Assembly (NCBI GenBank): GCA_020438865.1 | Contig: JAGQTU010000009.1 | Coordinates: 1 to 64,000 of the forward strand | Source of the DNA: Mycobacterium sp. | GTDB taxonomy: Bacteria > Actinomycetota > Actinomycetes > Mycobacteriales > Mycobacteriaceae | Length of the DNA stretch: 64,000 nucleotides | Reading direction: 5' to 3' | In this document: positions 42,756-51,489 of the stretch, piece after piece | Numbering within the stretch: position 1 is the stretch's first letter | Layout: each line of letters opens with the position of its first letter | Made by a program: the position numbers and the translations under genes | The notes under the pieces: model-generated | Told to the model about the DNA's origin: nothing | What the model saw: the letters and a program-made list of their open reading frames with translations, nothing else | Databases searched by the model: none

Positions 42756-44101
42756 ACGGTTTCCTCAACGCGGCGGCGGCGCAACTCGGCCCGCTTGACA
42801 CCGGCCGGGAGCTCCCGGGTCCGGATGTCGTGCTCGTAGTGGAAGTAGTCGACCTGTTGGGTGTGCCGCGGCCGGTCCACACAGTGCCCGACGTACTTCT
42901 GTTGGTCGGCGTCGATGACCCGTTCCATCTCGGCGACCGGTGGCAGGGCATAGCGGCCGATCGCGTAGGCGGCCATCAGCTTGGCCTGACACTCGATGAA
43001 GGGGAACAGAGTCGGGATGGCCTGGGCGAAGCCGATGAACACCAGATTGTCGATGCCGGGGGAGAACATCCGCTTGTAGAGCCGGATGTCGTTGCCGGGG
43101 GCGCTGACGAAATCGGGGTCGAAGAACGGGAAGGTGATGTTGTAGCCGGTGGCGTAGACGATGGCGTCGAACTCGGCGCTGGTGCCGTCCTCGAAATGAA
43201 CGGTGTTGCCGTCCAGTCGGGCGACGTTGGGCTTGGGGATGACGTCGCCGGAGCCCAGGCGCAGCGGCAGCTCCACCGACTGCGTCGGATGTGCCTCGAA
43301 CAGCTTGTGATTGGGTTCCGGCAACCCGTAGAGAGTGGGATCGACTCCCATGTACGGGGCCATCAGCTGAATGGCCTTGCGCTGCCAGGACAGCGGGAGG
43401 TACGGCGATGTCTTCCACACGGTGTCGCCGGGCCGGCCGGCGATGTACTTGGGCACGATCCAGGCGCTCGACCGGGTCGACAGGGTGACGGTGTTCTGCA
43501 GGGTCTTGGAGGACAGTTCGACGGTGATGTCGGCTGCACTGTTGCCGATGCCGACGACCAGGATGCGTTTGCCGGTCAGGTCCAGCGGGGTCTGCGGGTC
43601 GATGTAGTGGTGTGAGTGGATGGTCTCGCCGGTGAATTCGCCCGGAAAATCCGGATACCGGGCATCCCAGTGGTGCCCGTTGCCGACGACGAGCAGGTCG
43701 AACTCGCGGGTCTCACCGCGCTGGTCGGTGATCTCCCAGCCGCCGTCGGGACGCCGCGCGGCATGCTGCACGCCGTTGTTGAACTCGATGTCGTCCAGCA
43801 GGCCGAAGGCGTCGGCGTAGGAGTCGAGGTAGGCCTTGATCTCGCTGTGGTGCGGGAACGACGGAAAGTGCTCCGGGATCGGAAAGTCCTTGAACGACAA
43901 CCGTTCTTTCGAGGTGTCGATGTGCAGTGAGCGGTACGCGCTGGACAGGCCGTTCGGGTTGCCGAACGCCCAGTTGCCGCCGATGCGGTCGGAGAGCTCG
44001 AACGTGGTGTACCCGACGCCGTAGTCCTTGAGCATCTTGCCGGACGTCAGCCCGCTGATTCCGGCGCCGATGATCGCTGTGCGGGGCGGGTTCTCGGCCA
44101 T
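42752..44101 (-). CDS. flavin-containing monooxygenase (FMO type)
   Basis: 449 residues. FAD motif IIGAGISGLTSGKML, FMO fingerprint FxGxxxHxxxY intact as FTGETIHSHHY, and NADPH motif VVGIGNSAADI. It differs from the 8534-10150 enzyme, which has an altered Baeyer-Villiger fingerprint. It oxygenates a soft nucleophile or ketone with NADPH and O2. Middle gene of a three-gene operon with a kinase upstream and a hydrolase downstream, the same trio of families as in the 6.4-10.2 kb operon. Confidence 0.92.
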   Translation of the reverse strand: MAENPPRTAIIGAGISGLTSGKMLKDYGVGYTTFELSDRIGGNWAFGNPNGLSSAYRSLHIDTSKERLSFKDFPIPEHFPSFPHHSEIKAYLDSYADAFGLLDDIEFNNGVQHAARRPDGGWEITDQRGETREFDLLVVGNGHHWDARYPDFPGEFTGETIHSHHYIDPQTPLDLTGKRILVVGIGNSAADITVELSSKTLQNTVTLSTRSSAWIVPKYIAGRPGDTVWKTSPYLPLSWQRKAIQLMAPYMGVDPTLYGLPEPNHKLFEAHPTQSVELPLRLGSGDVIPKPNVARLDGNTVHFEDGTSAEFDAIVYATGYNITFPFFDPDFVSAPGNDIRLYKRMFSPGIDNLVFIGFAQAIPTLFPFIECQAKLMAAYAIGRYALPPVAEMERVIDADQQKYVGHCVDRPRHTQQVDYFHYEHDIRTRELPAGVKRAELRRRRVEETV

Positions 44102-44110
44102 GGGATGCCC

Positions 44111-45187
44111 CTATTCGGATGCGACGAGGTCGAGGGTGCCCAGGTCGCGGATCGCCCGACAGCCCCGGCGCAGCATCGCGGCCATCATGTCGTCGCCGCG
44201 TTCGGTTTCCACGGAGAACGCGCATCCGAGCGCGGAGATCAGCGGGACCTGGATCATGCCGAGGCGGTAGTCGTGCCAGCAGGTGGACTGGTCGTAGCCG
44301 GTGACGCCCTGTTCGCACAGTGCCCGGTGGTAGTCGCTGACGAGTTCTGGTTCCACCTCGGCGCGCAGTTCGGGTTCCAGACTGGTGCCGGTGAAATAGG
44401 CGAGGTCGCGGCCGGCCAGCCCGACGCCGAGGGTCTGCCAGTCGACGACGGTGACCCGGTCACCATCGAACAGCAGGTTGTCCAGGCGATAGTCGCCGTG
44501 CAGCAGGGCATACCGGTCAGGTGCCTGGAGCAGCCAGGGCGTCACCAAACCCATTGATGCGACGAGGGTTTCGGCATCGACGTCGGTCAACTTGCCCTCG
44601 AGCTTCTCCACGGTGATATCGGCCGCCATCTTGGCGACCTCGCCCATACCGCGGACGGCGTCCTCGCCGGTGACGCTCATCGCCAGGCCCTCGAAGGTCT
44701 GCCAGTGTGGATCACACCAGGTGGGTCCGTGCAGTCCGGCGAGTGCACGCACCGCCAGGCGGGCCTCGTCGAGGCCGCAGCCGGCGATCTGGTCGCCCTG
44801 CACCGCGGGGGCCTGATCGGCCAGTAGCAGCGCGTAGCTGGCGCCCTCGTCGGTGATCTCGCAGCTGAAGCACTCCGGGATAGGGATGGTCACCCGGTCG
44901 GCGACCGAGGAGTAGAAGGCGCACTCGCTGCGATAGCCCAGCGACACCCGGTCACGAACGGCGTCGTCACCGGACGGCAGCTTGAGGATGAAGCTGTCCG
45001 GCAGTCCGTGCGGATTGCTTGCGTAGCCGGCTGTCACCCGGAAGGTGGCTCCGGTCTGCCCGGTGCCCACGGGGCGGACGTCGATGGCGACGACATCGGC
45101 CGCCGTCCCCCGGCGGCCGAGGACATCGGCGAGCCACGCGGCGGTGACATCGGAGGGATACCGGGGTATGGCGGACACGGCGCTCAT
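44111..45187 (-). CDS. APH-fold phosphotransferase
   Basis: 358 residues. Catalytic loop LLHGDYRLDNLLFDG, metal motif VVDWQT and Lys in SFILKLPSG identify an aminoglycoside-phosphotransferase-like kinase of the ecdysteroid-kinase-like branch. First gene of the operon; a degenerate regulon dyad lies 74-92 bases upstream. Substrate unknown. Confidence 0.88.
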   Translation of the reverse strand: MSAVSAIPRYPSDVTAAWLADVLGRRGTAADVVAIDVRPVGTGQTGATFRVTAGYASNPHGLPDSFILKLPSGDDAVRDRVSLGYRSECAFYSSVADRVTIPIPECFSCEITDEGASYALLLADQAPAVQGDQIAGCGLDEARLAVRALAGLHGPTWCDPHWQTFEGLAMSVTGEDAVRGMGEVAKMAADITVEKLEGKLTDVDAETLVASMGLVTPWLLQAPDRYALLHGDYRLDNLLFDGDRVTVVDWQTLGVGLAGRDLAYFTGTSLEPELRAEVEPELVSDYHRALCEQGVTGYDQSTCWHDYRLGMIQVPLISALGCAFSVETERGDDMMAAMLRRGCRAIRDLGTLDLVASE

Positions 45188-45260
45188 CGTGTCACCGACC
45201 TTGCCTCGACGGAATGTTGGTCACCGGCGAACGCCACCGTAGCCTCCTTAGCGAAAATTC

Positions 45261-45279
45261 AACTGTAAGGCATACGGCA
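45261..45279. promoter_or_regulatory. regulon dyad site 9 (degenerate)
   Basis: AACTGTAA-GGC-ATACGGCA; left arm 7 of 8, right arm 5 of 8. Upstream of the kinase-monooxygenase-hydrolase operon, which would tie that operon to the island to the left. Confidence 0.4.
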
Positions 45280-45338
45280 ACCGCCGAGACGGGTGCCGGA
45301 GCACGGTGAGAGGAGTCGACGACGAATCGGAATCGTGG

Positions 45339-45412
45339 TGGCCAGGGCCGGGATCGAACCGGCGACCTTCCGCTTTTCAGGCGGACGCTCGTACCAACTG
45401 AGCTACCTGGCC
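45339..45412 (-). tRNA. tRNA-Phe (GAA)
   Basis: Acceptor stem GGCCAGG/CCTGGCC, D-arm AGCTCAGTTGGTA, anticodon loop CTGAAAA and T-loop GGTTCGATCC give a complete cloverleaf with discriminator A. No CCA is encoded. Confidence 0.95.
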
Positions 45413-45454
45413 GGAAGGCACTGTTGCCACCGAGTGCCTCACCGCAAGAAATGG

Positions 45455-45528
45455 CGACCCTGACGGGACTCGAACCCGCGACCTCCGCCGTGACAGGGCG
45501 GCGCGCTAACCAACTGCGCCACAGGGCC
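45455..45528 (-). tRNA. tRNA-Asp (GTC)
   Basis: Acceptor GGCCCTG pairs with CAGGGTC (one G-U), D-arm GGCGCAGTTGGTTAGCGC, anticodon loop CTGTCAC, T-loop GGTTCGAGTCC, discriminator G. Follows tRNA-Glu and precedes tRNA-Phe in the transcript direction. Confidence 0.95.
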
Positions 45529-45574
45529 TTGCTCTACTGCGCTGTACTGCCCGCTCCGCGTGCCGCGGTGCGTG

Positions 45575-45647
45575 TACCCCCTACGGGATTCGAACCCGCG
45601 CTACCGCCTTGAAAGGGCGGCGTCCTAGGCCGCTAGACGAAGGGGGC
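45575..45647 (-). tRNA. tRNA-Glu (TTC)
   Basis: Acceptor GCCCCCT pairs with AGGGGGT, D-arm CGTCTAGCGGCCTAGGAC, anticodon loop CTTTCAA, T-loop GGTTCGAATCC, discriminator A. First gene of the minus-strand tRNA cluster Glu-Asp-Phe. Confidence 0.95.
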
Positions 45648-45771
45648 CAGAGCCGAATCTCTCCGGGGTACTCGCAACTCAACCACGTTGGGAGCCTCGA
45701 TAGCTTAGGCCACGGCCACCCGAATCCTCAAACGAGCCCCACTCGGCCACCCAGTATCCTGATCGCTGCCG

Positions 45772-45844
45772 GCCCCTATAGCTCAGTTGGTAGAGCTACG
45801 GACTTTTAATCCGCAGGTCCTAGGTTCGAGTCCTAGTGGGGGCA
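45772..45844 (+). tRNA. tRNA-Lys (TTT)
   Basis: Acceptor GCCCCTA pairs with TGGGGGC, D-arm AGCTCAGTTGGTAGAGC, anticodon loop CTTTTAA, T-loop GGTTCGAGTCC, discriminator A. A TATCCT -10-like box lies at 45755-45760. Divergent from the other three tRNAs. Confidence 0.95.
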
Positions 45845-45904
45845 CCGACAACCCACAACGACCCGATCGCCGGGGACGAGTGGCGTATCCGCCATGGTCA
45901 GGCA

Positions 45905-45910
45905 TAGTCT
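45905..45910 (+). promoter_or_regulatory. -10 box, leaderless start
   Basis: TAGTCT, six bases before GTG 45917 of the GAF protein. No ribosome-binding site precedes the gene, which fits leaderless translation. Confidence 0.5.
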
Positions 45911-45916
45911 TTGCGC

Positions 45917-46600
45917 GTGATCGAACCGACGCCGACCGACGCCGGCGCCGGGGACGGCGCGCCGGCGAGCAGCGACGCCGATTCCCCAGGGGGGCGAAGC
46001 TCCGTCGAGCCGGCCGCCGCCCAGCGGTTGGTCGCCACCTTCATCCACGCCGACGACCCCGCGGTCGGCGCCGTCGTCGACCAGTTGTCGGCCGAGGACG
46101 ACCAGCGGGTGGCGACGCTGATGGACGTCGTGCTGTCCGATCCGGATCGGTTGCAGGCGCTGCACGACTCCGGCCTGATGGACGGTCTGCCCAACATCGC
46201 ACTCGACCAGATCGCCAGGATGACCACGGACGCCCTGGGAACCTCGCTGGCGTCGGTGACCCTGGTCGGTCAGGACCGGCAGTTCCTCGCCGGGTGCAAC
46301 GTGCCGGAGACCGGCTTCCCCAGGTCGCGCCCGTTGACGCTGTCGTTCTCCAAATTCGTGGTCGCCAGCGGTCGCACGCTGATCGTTCACGACGCCACCA
46401 GGCACCGGTTGTTCGCCCAGCATCCGGCGGTGCAGGGCGGTGTGGTGGTCGCCTTCGTCGGTGTCCCGCTCATCGACAGCCGGGGCCACACCATCGGCAC
46501 GTTGTCGACCTGGGATGACCATCCCCGGCACTGGACGACCGGCCAGATCCAGATCCTCACCGACCTCGCCCAGGTCGCCGCCACGAAGGTGTTCCGATGA
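45917..46600 (+). CDS. GAF-domain protein
   Basis: 227 residues. A disordered Ala/Pro/Asp-rich N-terminus (about 35 residues) and a short helical region precede one GAF domain (residues about 90-227), with IARMTTDALGTSLASVTLVGQDRQFLAG at its start and VVAFVGVPLIDSRGHTIGTLSTWD near its end. No kinase, cyclase or DNA-binding domain follows, so it is a stand-alone sensor domain; ligand unknown. GTG 45917 is chosen because the -10 box is six bases upstream. Confidence 0.85.
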   Translation: MIEPTPTDAGAGDGAPASSDADSPGGRSSVEPAAAQRLVATFIHADDPAVGAVVDQLSAEDDQRVATLMDVVLSDPDRLQALHDSGLMDGLPNIALDQIARMTTDALGTSLASVTLVGQDRQFLAGCNVPETGFPRSRPLTLSFSKFVVASGRTLIVHDATRHRLFAQHPAVQGGVVVAFVGVPLIDSRGHTIGTLSTWDDHPRHWTTGQIQILTDLAQVAATKVFR

Positions 46601-46732
46601 GGTTTTCGCAAACCGCCTTGTGGGGAGTTGTACCCCCGCATTTCCAGGGAAAAAGTACAGATAAATCCCGGATGGCAACCTTGTGTTCCGGTAACCTGCG
46701 GTCTGTGTTTGTGCGGGGGTGAATCGAGACTG

Positions 46733-48226
46733 ATGGCGACGAAGACGCTCCGCCTGGACGAGCCGACGGACGCTCGGCTGCCGGTGTCGCCGTCGCGCGC
46801 GTCTTCTGGGAGCAGGTTCGCCCGCCTGATCCGTCTGGATCCGCTGAGCACAATCGTCACGATCGCCATCGACGTGCTGTCGGCGTCGGTGGCAACGTTC
46901 TTGGCCTACTGGTGGGTGTCGAAGTCGCACGAGGCCACCCCACCGCTGTGGATGATCCTGCTATACGTCCCCACCGTCATCGGGATGCTCGCGGCCCGAC
47001 GGGTGTACCGGCGCCGGCTCAACCGCAAGTTCCTCGACGAGATCGGACCGATCGAGGCGACCGTCGCCCTGGCGAGCATGTTCCTGCTCACCCTGATGAC
47101 CCTTGGCCGCGTTCCCGGACAGACCGAGCAGACGGTACTGCGGGTGTGGATCTGCGCCGCAGTGCTGATGCCGACCGGCCGGCTGATCCGCGCGGCCATC
47201 CAGCGCAGCCTGCGCCGCCACCACCACCTGATGTCGCCCACCCTGATCGTCGGCAACGGACGGATCGCCACCCGCATCGTCGAGCGCCTCAAGTCGATGC
47301 CCGAACTCGGCCTGGACCCGGTCGGCCTGATCGACGCCGAGGCCCCCTGGGCCGGCCCGGACGGCAGCACGATGCCCGCCCTACCCAACCTGGGCACCCC
47401 GGAGACCATCGAGCAGGCCATTCTGCAGACCGGCGCCGAGGGTGTCGTCGTAGCGTTCTCGCGCACGGAGGACGAGCTGCTCACCCACGTGGTGCGGGTT
47501 GCCCACCACCACGAGGCCCGGGTCTGGGTGGTGCCCCGGATGTTCGACGTGATCGGCTCGCACGCACGCTTCGAACACGTCGGTGGCCTGCCGCTGATCG
47601 CGCTCGCCCACACCAACCCGCGGGGCTGGCAGTTCGCGATCAAGCACTTCATCGACCGGGTGTGCTCGTCGCTCGGCCTGCTGTTGATTTCGCCGCTGTT
47701 CCTGACCCTGATGCTGCTGGTCCGGCTGAGTTCGCCGGGTCCGATCTTCTTCCGGCAGCCGCGCGTCGGGCGCGACGGGAAGGTCTTCGACTGTCTGAAG
47801 TTCCGCACCATGCGCCCGCCCCGGCCGTCCGATGCCGACTTCGAACTGAAGTCGGGCGCGGCGCCGGGCGGCGTCGAGGGGGTCGACCGGCGCACGGCGA
47901 TCGGCAAGATCATGCGGGCGACGTCGATGGACGAACTGCCACAGCTGATCAACGTGATCAAGGGCGAGATGAGCCTGGTCGGCCCGCGGCCCGAGCGTCC
48001 GGAGTTCGTCGAGCTCTTCGAGATGCAGATCCGCCGGTACGGCGAACGGCATCGGGTGAAGGCCGGCATGACCGGTTGGGCGCAGGTGCACGGCCTGCGC
48101 GGGCAGACCTCGATCGCCGACCGCGCGGAGTGGGACAACTACTACATCGAGAACTGGTCGTTGACCCTGGACTTCAAGATCCTGTTGCTGACGGTGCTGG
48201 CCGTCCTGCGCCGCGCCCCCGAGTAG
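46733..48226 (+). CDS. polyprenyl glycosylphosphotransferase (WbaP/WcaJ type)
   Basis: 497 residues. Several membrane helices in the N-terminal half (DPLSTIVTIAIDVLSASVATFLAYWW and following), a central Rossmann-like CoA-binding domain (TLIVGNGRIATRIVERL), one re-entrant helix (GLLLISPLFLTLMLLV), then the catalytic sugar-transferase domain with PIFFRQPRVGRDGKVFDCLKFRTM, DELPQLINVIKGEMSLVGPRPE and VKAGMTGWAQVHGLRG. It transfers a hexose-1-phosphate to undecaprenyl/decaprenyl phosphate to start glycan synthesis. The 132-base gap upstream holds small hairpins (46601-46614, 46622-46636) but nothing assignable. Confidence 0.92.
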   Translation: MATKTLRLDEPTDARLPVSPSRASSGSRFARLIRLDPLSTIVTIAIDVLSASVATFLAYWWVSKSHEATPPLWMILLYVPTVIGMLAARRVYRRRLNRKFLDEIGPIEATVALASMFLLTLMTLGRVPGQTEQTVLRVWICAAVLMPTGRLIRAAIQRSLRRHHHLMSPTLIVGNGRIATRIVERLKSMPELGLDPVGLIDAEAPWAGPDGSTMPALPNLGTPETIEQAILQTGAEGVVVAFSRTEDELLTHVVRVAHHHEARVWVVPRMFDVIGSHARFEHVGGLPLIALAHTNPRGWQFAIKHFIDRVCSSLGLLLISPLFLTLMLLVRLSSPGPIFFRQPRVGRDGKVFDCLKFRTMRPPRPSDADFELKSGAAPGGVEGVDRRTAIGKIMRATSMDELPQLINVIKGEMSLVGPRPERPEFVELFEMQIRRYGERHRVKAGMTGWAQVHGLRGQTSIADRAEWDNYYIENWSLTLDFKILLLTVLAVLRRAPE

Positions 48227-48234
48227 GGCGAACG

Positions 48235-49254
48235 TTACCGCGGCGAGCCCGCCGCACCCACGTAGTGAATCCCCTTGTCCCGCTCGGTGATCGGCGGCAG
48301 GTTGCGCGCCGGGGTGTGCACCAGCGGGGCATCGGCCGGGATCCGGCCCTCGGCGCGATCCCAACCCGCCCGGGCCCGCGGGTGCATGCGCCTGCGGCGC
48401 GGCAACAACTTGAAGGCCAGGTTGACCCCCTGCCCGAACCTACGGTGCAGCCAGGCGTCGCGCGCCGACCAGGTGTAGCCCATCAACTCGCGCACCGGCT
48501 CGTCATACAGCCCGACCGTCACCCACACCGCGAACGGTTCCATCACCCTGAGGTAGGCCGACCACAAGCAATCCGGAATCCATTGCCCATCAAGCGGTTT
48601 GGGCATCGACTTCAGGTTGAGCACCTCACGCGCCGCCCAGGTGTTCTCCAGCTCCTCGCGGCACATCCGGTTCCAGTAAACCCGAAAGTCCTCCCACGTC
48701 TGGGGAACCGGCCGCATGCTCATGCCGTACATCCGGTACCAGGTGACGTGCTCGTCGAACAGCTGGCGCTTCTGCGCCTCGGTGAGGCCGTCACCGAAGT
48801 GCTCGGCCGTCAGGATCGTGCCCATGAAGAAGGTCGCGTGCGCCCAGTAGAAGACGTCCGGGTTCAGCGCGCTGTAGTGCCGGCCCTGCTCGTCGACCCC
48901 CTTGATCGGGATGTGGTAGTCGCGTACCTCGGCGCCCGTGGCCGGGGCGCGCTCACCGTCGAACACCACGCCCCCGATCGGGTATAGCGAACGGAACAGC
49001 CGCGGGAGCCGCTCGGTGAAGAAGATCGAGTGATCCTTGACCGCGGCGCCGAGCTGCGGGTGCATGTTCTGCATCGACCCCGCCCACGGTCCCTGCAGCA
49101 GGCCGCGCCAGTCACCGAAGATCCTCCAGGTCAGTGAATCCGGTCCGAGGGGTCGGGCCGGGGCCCGGTAGCCGCCGCCCGTCACCGGGCAGCCGGCCTC
49201 CGCCGAGGCGCCGTCGCTGGTGGGCGGGTGCGTCTCGGAAGTATGTTGGCTCAA
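48235..49254 (-). CDS. oxygenase MpaB-family (DUF2236) protein
   Basis: 339 residues of the DUF2236 family, related to rubber oxygenase (latex clearing protein) and fungal MpaB. The family core is visible as VVFDGERAPATGAEVRDYHIPIKG, DVFYWAHATFFMGTI and EHVTWYRMYGMSMRPVPQTWEDFRVYW, with His residues that in relatives bind heme. A TTG start at 49254 is supported by GAGGAAAGG upstream. It is divergent from a TetR regulator 71 bases away, which probably controls it. Confidence 0.85.
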   Translation of the reverse strand: MSQHTSETHPPTSDGASAEAGCPVTGGGYRAPARPLGPDSLTWRIFGDWRGLLQGPWAGSMQNMHPQLGAAVKDHSIFFTERLPRLFRSLYPIGGVVFDGERAPATGAEVRDYHIPIKGVDEQGRHYSALNPDVFYWAHATFFMGTILTAEHFGDGLTEAQKRQLFDEHVTWYRMYGMSMRPVPQTWEDFRVYWNRMCREELENTWAAREVLNLKSMPKPLDGQWIPDCLWSAYLRVMEPFAVWVTVGLYDEPVRELMGYTWSARDAWLHRRFGQGVNLAFKLLPRRRRMHPRARAGWDRAEGRIPADAPLVHTPARNLPPITERDKGIHYVGAAGSPR

Positions 49255-49324
49255 CTGGTGACCTTTCCTCGGCGGCGGCCGACGACTTGACTACGCACGT
49301 TGTCACCTCGAGCCTAGGAGGGTT

Positions 49325-49906
49325 GTGACCTCGGGTCAACGACGGGGCCGCTGGTCGGGTGTTCCCCTCCGGGACCGCCAGGTGCGTCGCCGCGACGAAT
49401 TGATCCTCGCGGGGGTCACGCTGCTCGGCGGAGCGGGCGGCCCCGCATTGACCGTTCGGGCGGTGTGCCGCGAAGCCGGCCTGACCGAGCGCTACTTCTA
49501 CGAAAGCTTCAGCGACCGTGACGAATTCGTCCGGGCCGTATATGACGACGTCTGCAGCCGCGCGATGTCCGCACTGATGTCGGCGAGCACCCCGCGCGAG
49601 GCGGTGGAACAGTTCGTCGAGTTGATGGTCGACGATCCGGTGCGCGGCCGCGTCCTGCTGCTGGCCCCCGAGGTGGAGCCGGTGCTGGTGCGCTCCGGTG
49701 CGGAATGGATGCCGACGTTCATCGGCCTGCTGCAGCGCAAACTGACCACCATCGGCGATCCGACGGTGCAGAACATGGTGGCCACCGGGCTGGTGGGGGC
49801 GTTGACGGCGCTGTTCACCGCCTACCTGAACGGCCGACTTACGGCCTCCCGCGAGCAGTTCATCGACTACTGCGTGGATCTGTTGCTCAGCCGGGCGACG
49901 CGCTAG
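49325..49906 (+). CDS. TetR-family transcriptional regulator
   Basis: 193 residues. Helix-turn-helix at residues about 22-67 (RRDELILAGVTLLGGAGGPALTVRAVCREAGLTERYFYESFSDRDEFV) followed by a helical ligand domain. GTG 49325 lies just after AGGAGGG, slightly too close, so a start further in is possible. Likely local regulator of the divergent MpaB-family gene. The stop overlaps the end of the convergent secreted-protein gene by four bases. Confidence 0.87.
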   Translation: MTSGQRRGRWSGVPLRDRQVRRRDELILAGVTLLGGAGGPALTVRAVCREAGLTERYFYESFSDRDEFVRAVYDDVCSRAMSALMSASTPREAVEQFVELMVDDPVRGRVLLLAPEVEPVLVRSGAEWMPTFIGLLQRKLTTIGDPTVQNMVATGLVGALTALFTAYLNGRLTASREQFIDYCVDLLLSRATR

Positions 49907-50340
49907 CCCTGCTCGCCCACGGCGGCCGCCTCGGCCTCGGCCTGCTCCTGCTCTTCGGCCGCCTTCGCGTCGGCGTCGGCCTTGGCCGCCCGACCCTCGG
50001 GGCTGCCCAGCGAGTTGCCCGGAATGCCGGCCTTGGCGTAGGTGTCGTTGCAGTTCAGGTAGAGCAGTACCCGGCCACCGCCGTTGATGCCGCTGGAGTC
50101 CAGGAAATTGGCCGATCGCGAGCCGGTGACCCAGCACTCGTCGGTGGGCAGGAAGCTACCCACCCGCGTCGCGATGACGGCCGACTGCCCCGCGTCGCTG
50201 ATCGCCTGAGTCGCGTCGGCGTAGGTCTGGCCGGCGTACTCGTTGATGGCGGCCGCGGTCCCGGTGCCGAAAGTCATCAGTGCCACCGCCGCGGTGCTCA
50301 GGGCACCGGCGCCGACGATCATGATCCTGTTCAATGCCAC
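49903..50340 (-). CDS. small secreted protein, PASTA-like
   Basis: 145 residues. A signal peptide is evident: short basic start (VALNRIM), hydrophobic core (IVGAGALSTAAVALMTFG) and an AAA-type cleavage site near residue 31. The mature domain (EYAGQTYADATQAISDAGQSAVIATRVG, then two Cys in DECWVTGS and YLNCND) resembles one PASTA-like repeat; this is tentative. The C-terminus is a low-complexity Ala/Glu/Lys tail. GTG 50340 has GGAGG upstream. Confidence 0.78.
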   Translation of the reverse strand: MALNRIMIVGAGALSTAAVALMTFGTGTAAAINEYAGQTYADATQAISDAGQSAVIATRVGSFLPTDECWVTGSRSANFLDSSGINGGGRVLLYLNCNDTYAKAGIPGNSLGSPEGRAAKADADAKAAEEQEQAEAEAAAVGEQG

Positions 50341-50496
50341 CGACCTCCGGGTTTGCTGGGTAGTGGCTGCAGAATACCTCCGAACCGGGTACTCCGCAGA
50401 GGTCGGCGACATGCCGCCCGGAACGATGAACTTGAATGTCACCGGGATACACAGATATATTGGTGCAACTACTAGGCACAGATAACTGGAGGGTCC

Positions 50497-51489
50497 ATGT
50501 CGAAAGACCTGACCGACCTACAACTACTGCGCGAACTTGAACCCGTCGCGGAGGCTCTGACCAATCGACACATGTCGATGATGAAGGAGTGGAACCCGCA
50601 CGACTACATCCCGTGGTCGGACGGCAAGAACTACTACGCCCTGGGCGGCCAGGACTGGGATCCCGACCAGGCCAAGCTTTCCGAGGTCGCCCGGGTGGCC
50701 ATGGTGCAGAACCTTCTCACCGAGGACAACCTGCCCGCGTACCACCGCGAGATCGCGATGAACTTCAGCCTTGACGGTCCCTGGGGCTACTGGGTGAACC
50801 GTTGGACCGCCGAGGAGAACCGGCACGGCATCTCCATCCGGGACTACCTGGTGGTCACCCGCAACTGTGATCCCGTCGAGCTCGAAGAGCTGCGCATGGA
50901 GCAGATGACCCGCGGCTTCTCGCCCGGCCAGAACCAGCAGGGTGACCTGTTCGCCGAGAGCCTGTTCGACTCGGTGATGTACGTCAGCTTCCAGGAACTG
51001 GCCACCCGCGTCTCGCACCGCAACACCGGCAAGGAGTGCAACGAGCCGGTCGCCGAGCAGCTGCTGGCACGGATCTCCAATGACGAGAACCTGCACATGA
51101 TCTTCTACCGCGACGTCAGCGCCGCCGGCCTGGACATCGCCCCCAACCAGGCGATCAAGTCGGTGCACCGCATCCTGCACAACTTCAAGATGCCCGGATA
51201 CACCGTTCCGGAGTTCCGCCGCAAGGCCGTCATCATCGCCGTCGGCGGCGTCTACGACCCGCGCATCCACCTGGACGACGTGGTGATGCCGGTGCTCAAG
51301 AAGTGGCGCATCTTCGAGCGCGACGACTTCTCCGGCGAGGGCGCGCGGCTGCGTGACGAGCTGGGCAAGCTGGTCGAGGACCTCGAGGAGACCTGCGTGA
51401 AGTTCGAGGACGCCAAGGCCCGGCGGCTGGAGCGCGAGGCCAAGATGGCCGACAAGAAGAACGCGGTGCTGGCGGGAGCGTCGACGTAG
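50497..51489 (+). CDS. desA1: acyl-[ACP] desaturase DesA1
   Basis: 330 residues. Diiron ligands lie in WTAEENRHG (Glu106/Glu107/His110) and ISNDENLHM (Asp196/Glu197/His200), the two ExxH-type motifs of soluble acyl-ACP desaturases. DesA1 introduces double bonds into fatty acyl-ACP needed for mycolic acid and membrane lipid synthesis and is essential in mycobacteria. ATG 50497 has GGAGGG upstream. It is followed closely by the dus gene, as in M. tuberculosis. Confidence 0.95.
   Translation: MSKDLTDLQLLRELEPVAEALTNRHMSMMKEWNPHDYIPWSDGKNYYALGGQDWDPDQAKLSEVARVAMVQNLLTEDNLPAYHREIAMNFSLDGPWGYWVNRWTAEENRHGISIRDYLVVTRNCDPVELEELRMEQMTRGFSPGQNQQGDLFAESLFDSVMYVSFQELATRVSHRNTGKECNEPVAEQLLARISNDENLHMIFYRDVSAAGLDIAPNQAIKSVHRILHNFKMPGYTVPEFRRKAVIIAVGGVYDPRIHLDDVVMPVLKKWRIFERDDFSGEGARLRDELGKLVEDLEETCVKFEDAKARRLEREAKMADKKNAVLAGAST

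Noticed and set aside
45339-45844. tRNA cluster as an integration site for a mobile element
   Set aside because: No integrase gene, direct repeat of a tRNA end or foreign-looking DNA was seen beside the tRNAs.
46705-46722. Five-codon leaderless open frame (VFVRG) after a TAACCT box
   Set aside because: Too short and without a distinctive codon run; chance is as likely.
46601-46732. Possible riboswitch upstream of the glycosylphosphotransferase
   Set aside because: Two short hairpins are visible but the conserved bases of known riboswitch classes are not; treated as an ordinary leader.
46912-48987. A 691-codon plus-strand frame over the glycosylphosphotransferase
   Set aside because: It is a shifted frame of the real gene, rich in Arg/Pro/His, and runs into the opposite-strand MpaB gene without any fold-like sequence.
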